DNA of 64,000 bases from Trichosphaerium sp. ATCC 40318 (GCA_038496445.1 JALMLS010000271.1:145883-209882); one strand, 5' to 3'. Counted from the stretch's first letter, positions 1 to 10,873 are shown. Numbers and translations: made by a program. The notes: generated by a model from the letters alone, not told the origin.

Positions 1-795
1 TTGCTGTTAAGTATCTGGCCAAGTTTCTCCTCTAACATGTCGTATCCTTTTGTGACGCCCTTGATAGTTTTTTCATGACCTTGCACGTAGCTTCTGTAGA
101 ACTTTATCAGTATTGTAGTGTGTTTAAAACGTGAACGTACTCTTCATACATTTGTTGCTTTACTTGTAGGTATTTAGAGTATTCACGTGTCATTCTGAAC
201 GCAAGTGCTGTAAAACAACATTAATACATGAGAAAAGTTGAAGAAATCGTACAGTGCATAGAGAAGGTCTCGTATCTTTGCCCGCAAGCTTGCACGAACC
301 TACCAAGTGAACAAGTAACGTCATTAGCATCATCAATATCGTTGATATTGTTGTGGTAAAATGCATTGCGTTGATTTACCAAGTACTCAAATTCTTTGTA
401 AGCGCATTCAGGATCGGGTAATATGGTTGCCACTTTGCTCCAATAGTCTGTTGGCATGCGCTTTATTCCACGCTCTTTTTTTCCCTGAATTTTTAAGCGC
501 CATTTTGTCACGTCAAAGCGGATTGGGTCGCCTTTAGGGTCCATAAAACGGGCGTAAAAATCAGTTGATTTTAGTATGTCATTTTTCTTGGCGTGGCAGT
601 ATACTCTATACAACACTGAACTTGCAATCACGCAAGCAGCTCTCATCACACAAAAGAGTATGAAGAAGGGGTGTTTGTAACTTAGCGCTGTACTCTGATA
701 GAACTGAAAAAGCTCTCCCCGGATTGCGTATTTGTATTATCGGGTATCTAAAACTTGTAAGAAAGTGAGGCGCATATTAAAAGTTCGTCCAGACG
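1..795 (-). repeat. Left arm of inverted duplication A
   Basis: The reverse complement of this stretch matches 5795-6480 almost base for base, with small indels. The match runs from upstream of the HEPN-like gene through its intron and last exon. The outer end lies at or beyond the window start. The arm contains an intact gene, whereas the right arm holds a broken one, so this looks like a whole-gene duplication rather than a transposon end. The inner end is near 795; beyond it the two sides diverge. Confidence 0.9.
107..646 (-). CDS. Small HEPN-like hypothetical protein (intact copy)
   Basis: Two exons (646-304 and 207-107) joined over a 96-nt GT-AG intron give a protein of about 147 residues ending in stop TGA at 109-107. 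The join restores the same frame and ends in a plausible basic/hydrophilic helix. The family is not recognised with certainty. The visible feature is an R-N-x3-H motif (QRNAFYH) in a predicted helix, preceded by a lysine-rich region and followed by an acidic turn and another helix. This arrangement fits the Rx4-6H catalytic signature of HEPN RNases, but a short motif can occur by chance. ATG 646 was chosen because it is the first in-frame ATG and is conserved in the duplicate at 5931. No TM segment or clear signal peptide is present. Confidence 0.5.
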
Positions 796-1299
796 CCAAT
801 CCTTGTTGGCTTCAGTGTCTCATATAAGAGCTAATACTGAAATTACAGCTTGTCATAATCGCTTAACCCAACCTTGAACAAATAAAGAAAAAAACAAGAA
901 AACTTGCGATGGTTAAAAGTGAGTACTCTGTTGACTACACTGTGCGGAGCGTCACTCTCATACCATTTGCTTTCATAAAGTTTACCATTCTATCTACTTC
1001 AGCGAGCGTATGTAACGAACTCATCAATCTCAAACACATGTTTTGTACATTGGGTTCGCTCGTTAATATACCAATTTACTGCATTCTCTGTACGCCACAA
1101 TTACAGTTATTTCCAAGACATCTTTCATACTTTCTCGCATCATGATACTTTCTGTAAATGAAAGGTCAATAGTATGAACACCAGCAAGGGCCCTTGATGC
1201 TTTCATTTGTTATTTCTGTATTTCCGGTAAATATTATGAATCTACGGTCCTTTATGGAGATATTGGTTGACTTTTAAACTTCACCAACATAGAAAAGCA
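650..1299. other. Intergenic, no gene supported
   Basis: This stretch lies between two divergently transcribed genes and must contain both promoters. The first 145 bases belong to the inverted duplication. A short open frame at about 909-1145 has no family resemblance, no start context and no splice partner. Nothing else is seen. Confidence 0.6.
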
Positions 1300-3446
1300 A
1301 TGCGTTGTGTTATTCTTCTTCTTGCTTTATTATCCATTGTGGCAGCTGAATCAATCGGTGGGCACGTTTTGGTACGGTTATTATTAATCATTTAAAACGA
1401 CGTTTGACGGGCGTTAAATTGCTTTTACAAGCAAACATAGTGTTTTGTACAGCTCTTAGTTATCTTTATTACGTTATTTATTACTATCGCTTATTACAGC
1501 CTGTAGGTCAATAAAGACTACGGCGCTTACGTCTACTACAACGTACAACCAAGTCAAAACGATTTTAAGAAAGATCCAGTCGTTTTATGGCTTCAAGGAG
1601 GCCCTGGCTGTTCATCACTGTTTGGTACGTCAAAAGAAAAAAAAGCAAGCACAAGAAATATCTTTTAACTTTTTTTTTTTTTAAAGGATCGTTTGTGGAG
1701 AATGGTCCACAGCTCATCTCAAAAAATGGATCTTTACATGATAACCCATGGTCATGGAATACAAATGCTACTGTTATCTACATAGATAGTCCAGTTGGTA
1801 CAGGGTGAGACTGAGATAAAATTACAAAAAATCACGTGATTTTTTTTTCTGTTTCTGACTTTTTTTTCTAAAACTGAAGGTACTCCTACGTTGAGAATCC
1901 AATTGGTTATGTGACAAATGAAAAAGTATTAGCAGAAGAGCTATATACTACATTATACGCTATATTATTCGACATTGTACCCGAACTTGGATCTTTACCG
2001 TTTTATGTTTTCGGCGAAAGTTATGGTACGTATTTTTTTGAATTTTTTCGGGTTTTTTTGGAATACCAGACAAGTAACTTTATTTTATCTCTTAGCTGGA
2101 AAATATGTACCTTGGATAGCGCACACAATACTTGAGAATAATCCTAAAGCTTCAAAAGAGATTCTACTCGAAGGTATTGGCATAGGCGACGGATGGGTTC
2201 AACCTTACTACCAAGGTATGAAAAAATCGATTAAAACTCTTTTTTCCCGCGTGTATCACGTGTCTTGAAAGTAATTTTGTTTTTGCTTACACTCATCAAC
2301 AGCTGGATCATATGCAACGTTTTTATATTATCATAACTTGATAAACAAAGCTGAACTTGTACGTTGTTTTGGGAAACCCAAAAAAAAAAAAACTAAAAAA
2401 AACACATAAATAATGTTAACTGTTTTATCTCCTTTAGGATGTTGCGAAAACTACCTTTGCACTTTATCAGGAACAAATTGATGCTGGGGATTATGTCCTA
2501 GCTGCTTTTACAGGCAATATAATGTAATAAGCAAGCGTGTTTGGACTTTGTTGTTAAAAAAAGTTGCTAGGTTGGGCGTTTTAGTTGAAGCTGCTGGTGG
2601 CGTTGATGTTTATGATATTCGCGTCAAAGTTGATCCAACAGATGTCCTACAAGTTAGTCTAAAGCGTGATTAATCTAATATATTGATTATTGAACCTAGA
2701 CCGCATTAACAAAGTATCTAAATGAACCAGCAACAAAGGCTAAGATGGGTGCAGGTAAGAGCCGATATAAGAGATAAGATATACTAAATCTCGTTTTTCT
2801 TTGTTTCAGGAAACGCTGAGTGGAGCGCTTGTGCAGTTGTTCCAAATTTATTCCTGTTGGATGATGAAACCAGGTCTTCTGAGATGCTATTCCCTGGAAT
2901 TCTAGAGAAAATACCAGTTGCGTATCTGTTACACTCCTTTTGTCTGAAACCTGGTTTGAAACTTGGTTTTTTCTTCTCCTTGTGAATGCATCTCCTCGTT
3001 TAATGAATATCATAAACAGGATATTGCTAACTGGTTGTGATAGGTTCTATTGTACAATGGCGACTATGATTTGATTTGTAATATGTTTGGTACAACAGAT
3101 TGGGCCTCAAGGATGCAATGGCCATATAAACAGCAATTTGATGATGCCAGAAATACCACGTGGGTTGTAGATGGTTCAAAAGCAGGATACTACAAGGTAA
3201 GCGGTCAGAAGACTAATCATGATAATAAATCACGTGGGTTTTTTTTGATTTTTGCTTTAACACGTGTTGTTTTAGGGCGCTGGAAAGCCTAAACTTACTC
3301 ATTTGATTGTACATGATGCAGGTAAGACTTTGGCTTTGTTATAATTTTGTTGCTGACTGAGAACGTCCCTAGGACACATGGCTCCATTCAACCAACCAAA
3401 AAACACACATTCAATGCTGTACTCCTTTATCAAGGGCGACTTGTAA
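1300..3446 (+). CDS. Serine carboxypeptidase, SCPEP1/CPVL-like (peptidase family S10)
   Basis: Thirteen exons splice to a 410-residue protein with intact frame (1300-1371, 1507-1624, 1687-1804, 1880-2025, 2096-2215, 2303-2358, 2438-2523, 2571-2652, 2700-2754, 2810-2916, 3044-3196, 3276-3321, 3373-3446). It begins with a hydrophobic signal peptide and continues with the S10 oxyanion motif LWLQGGPGCSS. The catalytic serine is in GESYAG, the aspartate in YNGDYDL and the histidine in DAGHMAP. The spacing and the VGTGYSYVEN segment resemble the retinoid-inducible carboxypeptidase subgroup, and the length is slightly below the human 452. Members cleave C-terminal residues in lysosomes or after secretion. 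All catalytic residues are present, so it should be active. The exon 7-8 join (2524-2570) uses GTAATA and is the least certain one. The gene sits between the two arms of inverted duplication A. Confidence 0.95.
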
Positions 3447-5080
3447 GATTGTAGCCTCCAGATCGTTGATAAAAAACTGTTTGATGAATATCACGGTTTT
3501 GTTTAAAACACATGTGTTTGCTTACATTAGCTGGTAGCTTGAGTAGTTACAACCGATTCGTAGGCTAGTAAAGAATCTTGAAATGAGACATCTTCATTCA
3601 TAATTAAAGCGGTATGATCATACTTGCTGATCCCTCATAGTACGCTTGTCTCCTATGCTTTCGTACTGTCACGTATAGCTTTTCTCCAAACAAACTTACT
3701 TTTTTGAATCATCAAAGTTGACATCTACTAAAAGTCAGCTACCGGTAAGGCAAAGTGTTTGTTGTGTTTCTACAAGCTCTTTTTGGTTGCCACTTTTACA
3801 GTTTAGTTACAGACTGTAACTGCCAGTTCTTTTTGGTTGCCACTTTTACAGTTTAGTTAACAGACTGTAACTGCAGAACTATGCAATGCAAAACTTGCAT
3901 GGAGAGTTGGAAAGTAGTAACTATAGGTAGGCATGAGTTGCGAATTGCAAAAGGAACAAGAGACCCCAACATTAACAAAAATTGTAAAGATGATATATAA
4001 GCATTATGCTGGATTTTGTGCATCGTAAACCACAGGTTCAAACAAAAAAAAAGAGACTGTATACTGCGTTAGGGTGTTCAATTTTGTTTTGAAACATGCA
4101 TACTAATTCGTCAAACATCTCAAATTGCTGATCCCAAATACTTGGTCTAGAATGCCAGAATACTCATATACAATGTGTTGTTAAATGTTTTAGATTCGTT
4201 CATTTATAGTTCACTGTTGTTTGAAATTTCGAGAAGTACTACAAAGTGAGTGTTAAAATATGCGCTGGAACTATTTACCCGAGCCTTCTAGTGATATAAA
4301 GTATGTTTAACAACTACTAATAATGCCATTGAAGGGTATTGTAACATTCAAAGTGAACAACATACAAATGGGGATGAACAACAAATATTTTAACGAAAAC
4401 AAAACTAAAAAAAAAAAGTATGTTTTGTTGTAATAGTTTCTTTTCAATGGTCACGTGTGATTATGAGGTTTGTGAGAGTTTCACCATACCCGATAATTCA
4501 TAGAGTATGCAGTATATATCTGAATTAGGTTATTCCGATAGTTTAAAGCTCCGGTATACCCGACTGAGTAAGAGTTGTTCTAGAAGTGTGTAGTATCGTA
4601 TTTGTGAAACTTAAATCACGTGAAACGCCTTCAGAGGTGTTTTCAGACAATACAAATCTCATGTTTTTAAAACAATTAGGTCCAGCACCTACCACGTGAC
4701 AATACGATCACACAAAAAGTATGAAAAAGTCGTCAGAAAATTTCTCCTTGTCAAAACGTGATTGATTGACACATTTTTGGAATTCTTAAAACCACTTTAA
4801 AAACACCTCATATCATCATGGTTCGTAACACTGTGCGCGAATTATCGATATTTATGTGTTTCGGAATGAAACTTTAGTTTTTAGTTAAATTTTTATAATT
4901 GAGCTTTAATTTATGCTTATTTAGGGTCTCCGTGGCATTTCCAAGCGTCAAAGGCAAAATAAAAAATGTAGAACCAATTTGAACAAAAGTTTATTAACTT
5001 TATGTTTTCCTTTTCGGGTTTTGTGGTCTTTTCAAAAACATATTCAACCTCTGCCCACAAAGCAGGCAACACGTGATATA
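3447..5080. other. Intergenic, AT-rich, no gene supported
   Basis: About 1.6 kb between the carboxypeptidase and the next possible gene. It contains the tandem duplication at 3778-3877 and CACGTG sites near 4451, 4618 and 4692. Open frames are short, AT-biased and match no known family. Confidence 0.6.
3778..3877. repeat. Tandem duplication of about 50 bp containing a GTTACAG hairpin
   Basis: Two head-to-tail copies of a roughly 50-bp unit start near 3778 and 3830 and differ by single-base changes. Each contains the inverted repeat GTTACAG-A-CTGTAAC (3807-3821 in copy one), so each unit can form a small hairpin. Confidence 0.85.
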
Positions 5081-5568
5081 ATGTCTAACAGTCGTATTCC
5101 AAACCCGCAATCAAATCATAGCAACACAGGTAGTACTACTTCGACAGGTAGTACTTTAGGTGGTGATTCAAATGGTATGTTATCTACAAGCGTTCACTTT
5201 CTTATCCCAGTAGCCCCTCAACAGTTACCACCAAGCTCCAGATACCTGGGAAATAACAATGGTCGTGAACAACACCGTCAATCTCTCAGTAAAGAGTATG
5301 CGACAGGTTAGAACAAATAAAATGTTAACACAACTTTAGATCACAGGAGATGCTTTTAAAGAACTGGAAAGCAACAGTTGGAGGTATGTACTACGGAACA
5401 TCCTTGTTTAATTCTTGCTCACTTACAAGCTAGAAAAGTTGAATAGAGGAAAAATTCAAACAAAAAAACCGAACCAGGCGAGATATGCTCCTTATCCTAA
5501 AGCTAGAAAAAAGAAGCGCACACCAAAGGAACAAGAAAGGTACTGTTCACCAAGAGTTTAATAGTTTG
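5081..5568 (+). CDS. Possible small gene, Ser/Gly/Asn-rich with a basic C-terminus
   Basis: ATG 5081 opens a low-complexity Ser/Thr/Gly/Asn-rich stretch. It can be spliced (donor at about 5309, then two further small exons) into a lysine/arginine-rich segment around 5460-5540 containing KARKKKRTPKEQE. The basic stretch resembles a nuclear localisation signal, and the composition suggests a disordered nuclear protein. No domain is recognised. Exon joins are ambiguous, and an open frame at 5574-5795 (FENLLQESARDFF) could instead be the last exon. The gene abuts the right arm of inverted duplication A, so its 3' end may have been disrupted by that event. Confidence 0.3.
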
Positions 5569-5794
5569 AAAATTTGCTTCAAGAGTCAGCACGTGATTTT
5601 TTCGAAGCAGTTCAAAGTTGTCACTTACCTTCCGTAGATTTGTTGTGGACAGTACTCGCATTCCTGCAGCTACTACACAACCAAAGCTGTACGAATCTAA
5701 TTTTTTTCTCACCTGACATCTTACGTAGTATTCAACAGCCAATCCCGAAGCCTTCGAAAAAAGCTGCGCCAACAATCACACCACATGCGTACTA

Positions 5795-6480
5795 ACTTTT
5801 AATATGCGCGTCACTTTCTTACAAGTTTTAGATACCCGATATTACAATTACCCAATCCGGGAGAGCTTTTTCAGTTCTATCAGAGTACAGCGCTAAGTTA
5901 CAAACACCCTTCTTCATACTCTCTTGTGTGATGAGAGTTGCTATCATGATTGCAAGTTCAGTGTTGTATAGAGTATACTGCCACGCCAAGAAAAATGACA
6001 TATTAAAATCAACAGATTTTAACACCTGCGTTTATGGACCCTAAAAGCGACCCAATCCGCTTTGACATGACAAAATGGCGCTTAAAAATTCAGGGGAAAA
6101 AAGAGCGTGGAATAAAGCGCATGCCAACAGACTATTGGAGCAAAGTGGCAACCATATTACCTGATCCTGAGAATTTGAGTACTTGGTAAATCAACGCAAT
6201 GCACATTATCATAACAATATCAGCGATATTGATGATGCTAGTGACGTTACTTGTTCACTTGGTAGGTTCGTACACAGCTTGAGGGCAAAGATGCCCTCTC
6301 TATGCACTGTATGATTTCTTCAACTTTTCTCATGTATTAATGTTGTTTTACAGCGCTTGCGTTCAGAATGACACGTGAATACTCTAAATACACACAAGTA
6401 AAGCAACAAATGTAGAAAGATTACGTGCGCATTTTAAACACACTACAATACTGATAACAGAAGTAGGTGCAAGGTCTTGA
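5795..6480 (+). repeat. Right arm of inverted duplication A
   Basis: Inverted copy of about 1-795. The match includes the upstream region, the gene body and its intron, with several indels and substitutions. It ends near 6480, only about 20 bp before the start of inverted duplication B. Confidence 0.9.
5931..6454 (+). pseudogene. Broken copy of the HEPN-like gene
   Basis: This is the duplicate of the gene at 107-646. ATG 5931 is conserved, but the frame is lost at about 6025 (indel before the MDPK segment). A deletion near 6170 shifts it again before the EYLVNQRN block, and a TAT-to-TAG change puts a stop in the last exon. The R-N-x3-H motif survives as RNAHYH, and the intron acceptor is retained. 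The neighbouring promoter-like sequence remains well conserved, so the decay looks recent. Confidence 0.85.
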
Positions 6481-6498
6481 AAAAAAATCAGGGGAACT

Positions 6499-7338
6499 GA
6501 TAACATCAAAATTTATTGTAGTTTGTAACAAGTAGTCTCATAGCATAAATATCACGTGGACTGATCATCCATACCAATGTGTATTGCTTACAAGCATTCA
6601 TAGCGGATAAGCGTAGGAATTCCGCCAGCATACATTTTGCCATCATAATGGTTACATCTTCCAGCGCTTGGTGTTCTCTGACTACATTTTCTACCACACT
6701 TTTTCTTGGTTGGAATTCGTACGAACTAAGTACAATGTAAGCATATATATATCATAGCTTGTAAAAGGCAAGAATAGCATACGTACACCATCATAATTGG
6801 TGTATGGGCATGATCCCCATACATCAGCACAATAAGTTCCGCCGCTACCACTAGTCCGAACGTAGAGTTTTGAGCACCATTTACCATAGCATGCTTCTTC
6901 CTCTTCGTCATTTCCTGCTACTGAGCATACAAACATCAATACAACGAAAATAGTGGTCAATGATAACATAGTCTTTGAAGAAAAGGTGTTCATTGTGTGG
7001 TTAAATCCTTATTTTTAGATGAGAGAAAACTCGTCATTTTTTTTCACGAAGTTTATCCGATGAATCCCCGATTTCACTTAACTATGCCAACAACTTGAAT
7101 GGAACCCGGTGTTTATGTTCCAAGAGATTGTGGTAATAATGAACGCCAGAACAAAGGTTTAAATTAATACTCCTAACACGACTACACGTGACTTCACGTA
7201 ACACTGGAAATATTGTATAGGCTCTAGGATAGAGCTTTATCCAATGCTTGTGGTGTCACGTAACTACACGATGTACACGAGAATACACGCACCATTTTTA
7301 AAACCATCTTTTTAAATAATTACATATTCCATGCCCTG
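6499..7338 (-). repeat. Left arm of inverted duplication B
   Basis: The reverse complement matches 9567-10422. It covers about 345 bp upstream of the peptide gene, both exons, the intron and the sequence just past the AATAAA polyadenylation signal. There is no target-site duplication at the outer ends (left flank GGGAACTG, right flank TGTCCGTA), so it reads as duplication of a complete transcription unit rather than a transposon. Confidence 0.92.
6588..6993 (-). CDS. Secreted eight-cysteine peptide, copy A
   Basis: Two exons (6993-6787 and 6725-6588) joined at a GTACGT donor give 114 residues. Residues 1-27 form a clear signal peptide ending in SVAG. The mature part starts with an acidic NDEEEE stretch and contains eight cysteines, enough for four disulfides, plus a basic KKKCGRKC segment. 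The paralogue at 9929-10333 has an identical signal peptide and all eight cysteines, which confirms the exon join. The fold is not recognised; size and cysteine content are those of a defence, toxin-like or signalling peptide, which is inference only. Transcription is directed away from copy B. Confidence 0.85.
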
Positions 7339-7425
7339 TTTTCCAAAAGAAATAAATTGACTTGTTGCCCTTTGTTTCGTGTTGTATCAGGTATGGTATA
7401 AAAAGAATATTATCCGTATTTGAAC

Positions 7426-7479
7426 ATTGACAATCTTTGTCAATGAAAGAGCTGACCTGGAGTGATAGTCCAGGTTTTT
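7426..7479. other. Two adjacent small hairpins, the second followed by a T-run
   Basis: The first is ATTGACA (7426-7432) with TGTCAAT (7438-7444). The second is ACCTGGA (7455-7461) with TCCAGGT (7469-7475), immediately followed by TTTT. Perfect stems of seven with short loops, so close together in otherwise featureless AT-rich DNA, suggest a structured RNA or a protein-binding site. No gene was identified. Confidence 0.4.
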
Positions 7480-7906
7480 AGTTTGTCGTTACTCACAAAT
7501 GTATGTACAAGAGATAACCACTTGTGTTTTGTTAGAGACACCAAGATGTTGTCTCCTTCTCAACCAAAAAAAGGAGGAAGTATAAAGTATGATTTTGTCG
7601 TGGTGTTATAGTAGAAAGAGCAAGGTTTCATGAACACGCTTGACTGCAATTAACAAAAGTTTGTATTGTAAATAAAAGTTTCTGTAACAAAAAGTACTCT
7701 GTCACTGTTCAACTGAATACCACAATATTTTTTATAAACAGTACAATCACTAAAGTGATTATGATCCCAATTTTTTGTAAAAACTCCTTGGCTTTCCACA
7801 AGGAATACTGTCAACAGTTTTCAAGTCACTTAGCCAAATATATTAGTCGCATTCTCTGCTACCAATTTCATTGCTTTTTCGTTTCTCCACGCGGTGATCT
7901 TCAAAG

Positions 7907-8692
7907 ATGGCAAATATACTCAATGGTCGTATTAATATAATAGATGAGCTTGTCACCAAACAAAAAGAACTTGATGCAAGAGAACAATCATTGGTTAAAA
8001 GAGAAAACGATATTAATCGCTTGAAAGAGGACCTAGTCAAAAGGGAGGCTAAATTAGACGCCAACAATGCTGAACTTGCAAAGAGGATTGACAAATTGAA
8101 AAAGCACGATGAAGAAGCTACAAAGGAGAGAAACGAGCTAGTAGAGAAAACAAAACAAGAAATAAAAGGACTTCACGAAGACTACGACAAAGAATTCAAT
8201 GAGAAGAAAGAAGAAGGAGAAAAGAAGCTTGCTGAAATCCAACAGGAGGTAGAAAGGCTCGAAGCGGCTATGCAACAGTACAAAGACTGCGCAAGCAGCC
8301 GGATAACACTGAACGTTGGTGGCGTTAAGTACTATACGACTAAAACCACCTTGAAGGGCAAGTCACCTTTTTTCGACGCCTTGCTTAGCGATAGATGGAA
8401 TCTACAAGAAACTCTTGGTGAGTCTGGTGAGATTTTTATCGACAGGAATGGTGATGCATTCTACGATATCCTAGAATTCTTTCGTACTGGTAAAGTGGTG
8501 TGTATGGAGAATAATAGGGAGAGGATCTTAGAAGAGTGCACTTTTTACCAAATACCTGCAATGGCAAACCTTCTACCGGAACCTAGTAAACCAGACCTTA
8601 AACTAGTGCCTAAACAAGAGCTGCAACGAAATATGAGAACAGCAGGAAAGGTATCACGAAGGGGCTTTAGAGGACGACACGCTTTTAATTAA
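7907..8692 (+). CDS. KCTD-like protein: coiled coil plus T1/BTB domain
   Basis: Intronless, 261 residues. Residues about 12-127 are an uninterrupted charged coiled coil rich in Lys and Glu. Residues about 131-230 form a T1-type BTB domain, beginning ITLNVGGVKYYTT and including SPFFDALLS and the DRNGDAFYDILEFFRTGKV block typical of KCTD and potassium-channel tetramerisation domains. There is no channel segment. The tail is short and arginine-rich (RRGFRGRH). KCTD proteins usually act as Cullin-3 adaptors or oligomerisation modules; the partner here is unknown. An AATAAA-like signal follows at about 8741. It lies in the spacer between the two peptide-gene arms. The lack of introns contrasts with its neighbours. 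Confidence 0.9.
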   Translation: MANILNGRINIIDELVTKQKELDAREQSLVKRENDINRLKEDLVKREAKLDANNAELAKRIDKLKKHDEEATKERNELVEKTKQEIKGLHEDYDKEFNEKKEEGEKKLAEIQQEVERLEAAMQQYKDCASSRITLNVGGVKYYTTKTTLKGKSPFFDALLSDRWNLQETLGESGEIFIDRNGDAFYDILEFFRTGKVVCMENNRERILEECTFYQIPAMANLLPEPSKPDLKLVPKQELQRNMRTAGKVSRRGFRGRHAFN

Positions 8693-9566
8693 TAAGAATA
8701 CGAAACCTTGCTGTCTTGTAGTGAAAATGTGATTTTATAATAAACAGTGGTGGTAGTGTACAATTTACATGTGACAAAAAAGACTTATTTTAGAATGGTG
8801 AAGTTTCCAACACGACCAACATTACTAAACAAAACTCATAAGTACCTTTTGTTAAAAAACCAAAACAAAAAAAAGGTTGAAAAAAAAGTCAGTCAGTCTG
8901 AGTGACTCGTACATATCGGGTGCCTTAAATGGTTGTGACTTGAAGAAGTGCTCTAAACAGAAGAAAAAGTTAGAGGCGAGGTCTATACTACAACAAGATA
9001 ACAAGAAAAAAGGAATAAGTTCACTTCTCTTTAATAAAAGCACGTGATTTAGGATTAAATACTAGAAGTTCGGTTTCAAAAAAGTACTCGTGTAAAAGAG
9101 GTTAGATATAAGTTTGGAAAGTAAATTGAGTTCCAAAGTGACCGCACTAATGTAACTGATCAAGGTAAACATGCTTTTGGTGAAGCCTGCTTTAACCCGT
9201 TGCCTTATTTAGACCAAGCGTGTTCTTTAAGAATAAACAAATGTCTTAGTCCATTTTGAATACTTTGGTTTTACTTTTTGGTTACCTCAAAATGATTGCT
9301 AGTACTTCATGCGTGCATAGATCTATTTGTAATTGTTGAGTTCTATGAATACTGTATGTGGTGATGGCAAGTACAACAAAGAACTTTTTTTTGGGAAAAA
9401 TCACGTGCACGGAAAGAGAAATCAGTGTTGGTAATAAATATGAAATTGAAAGGAAATCAAGCTAAAACAAGTGTTATCAACATCAACGAAGAATTTGAAC
9501 TACCCACTTCATCTAACACGCAATCCGAGTGTTATTTTTCACTGTGTGAGTGTGACAATGATATGC
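8693..9566. other. Intergenic spacer, no gene supported
   Basis: About 870 bp between the KCTD-like gene and the right peptide arm. It contains CACGTG near 9042 and 9402. Only short AT-rich open frames are present. Confidence 0.6.
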
Positions 9567-10422
9567 CAGGCATGGAATATGTAATTACTTAAAAAGATGG
9601 TTTTTAAAATGGTGCGTGTATTCTCGTGTACATCGTGTAGTTACGTGACGGACCACTTTTTATCGCACATACTCAACGCATTAGATAAAGCTCTATCTAG
9701 AGCCTATACAATATTTCCAGTGTTACGTGTGTAACGTGTAGTCGTGTTAGGAGTATTAACTTAACCTTTGTTCTGGCGTTCATTATTACCACAATCACTT
9801 GGAACATAAACACAGGGTCCATTCAAGTTGTTGGCATAGTTAAGTGAAATCGGGGATTCATAGGATAAACTTTGTGAAAAAAAATTGACGAGTTTTCTCT
9901 CATCTAAAAATAAGGATTTAACCCCACAATGAACACCTTTTCTTCAAAGACTATGTTATCACTGACCACTATTTTCGTTGTATTGATGTTTGTATGCTCA
10001 GTAGCAGGAAATAACGAAGAGGAAGAAACATGCATTGGTAAATGGTGCTCAAAACTCTACGCTCGGACTGATGGTAGCGGTGGAACTTATTGTGCCGACT
10101 TATGGGGGTCATGCCCAGTAAGTAATTATGACGGTGTACGTATGCTATTCTGGAAGTTTACAAGCTATGATATATATTGCTTACATTGTACTTAGTTTGA
10201 ACGAATTCCAAACAAGAGAAAGTGTGGTAGAAAATGTAATCAGAGAACACCAAGCGCTGGAAGATGTAACCATTATGTTGGCAGTATGTTTTATGATGGA
10301 AATGCTGAGCTTGCCCGCTATGAATGCAAATAAGCAATACACATTGGTATTGATCAGTCCACGTGATATTTATGCTATGAGACTACTTGTTACAAACTAC
10401 AATAAATTTTGATGTTATTGTC
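9567..10422 (+). repeat. Right arm of inverted duplication B
   Basis: Inverted copy of 6499-7338. Upstream sequence, signal-peptide codons, intron and 3' end are all conserved. Differences concentrate in the codons of the mature peptide. Confidence 0.92.
9929..10333 (+). CDS. Secreted eight-cysteine peptide, copy B
   Basis: Exons 9929-10135 and 10196-10333 give 114 residues. The signal peptide (residues 1-27) is identical to that of copy A. The mature part keeps all eight cysteines and the SQ/NQRTPSAGRCNHY core, but about 22 of its 87 residues differ. A GTAAGT at about 10108 could also serve as donor, but the downstream GTACGT is shared with copy A and preserves the NYDG segment in both, so it was chosen. 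AATAAA near 10402 is a likely poly(A) signal. Likely secreted; function not known. Confidence 0.87.
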
Positions 10423-10480
10423 CGTATCATTCAAGTTTACACAACTTTTTGCTGTTTGTGACTTTTGGTTTTTGTGTTTA

Positions 10481-10554
10481 GTCAGATCTGACAGATCAAC
10501 TTCTGTTAGTTCTTACAAGATCTGTCAAAAACTACAAGATCTAACGGATCTTGT
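10481..10554. repeat. Cluster of AGATCT-type palindromes
   Basis: A perfect 12-bp palindrome (GTCAGATCTGAC, 10481-10492) is followed by AAGATCTGTC and by the inverted pair ACAAGATC (10534-10541) and GATCTTGT (10547-10554). The repeated core suggests a dimeric protein-binding site or a decayed element; neither is proven. Confidence 0.5.
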
Positions 10555-10873
10555 CAGTTCTGGAAAAACCATAATCCACGTCTACTCGATACATATTGCG
10601 ACCACGTGTTTTTAACTATTACATATTATTTGGTACAATAGCTTTTGCAGTTCTGTTAATGTCTCTAAGGTCCAGCAGCTGTCTCATATACTCTAGTATG
10701 TTAACATTTAAAAGCATTACTAATTTGTACCTGTTTTAATAGCTCCTTGGGTGAGCAGTAATGAGCTCACCTAAGAAAATACTGCGATCGAAACAGAAGG
10801 ATATCACAAACAGGGATTTAATGGTTCTTAAGAATCATCTGTATCCAATAGAGGGACAGCTATTGAAACAAAA

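Noticed and set aside
909-1145. Open frame upstream of the carboxypeptidase
   Set aside because: Short, AT-driven and without any supporting motif.
6499-10422. Interpreting duplication B as a transposon with 0.85-kb terminal repeats
   Set aside because: No target-site duplication at the outer ends, and the arms coincide with complete transcription units.
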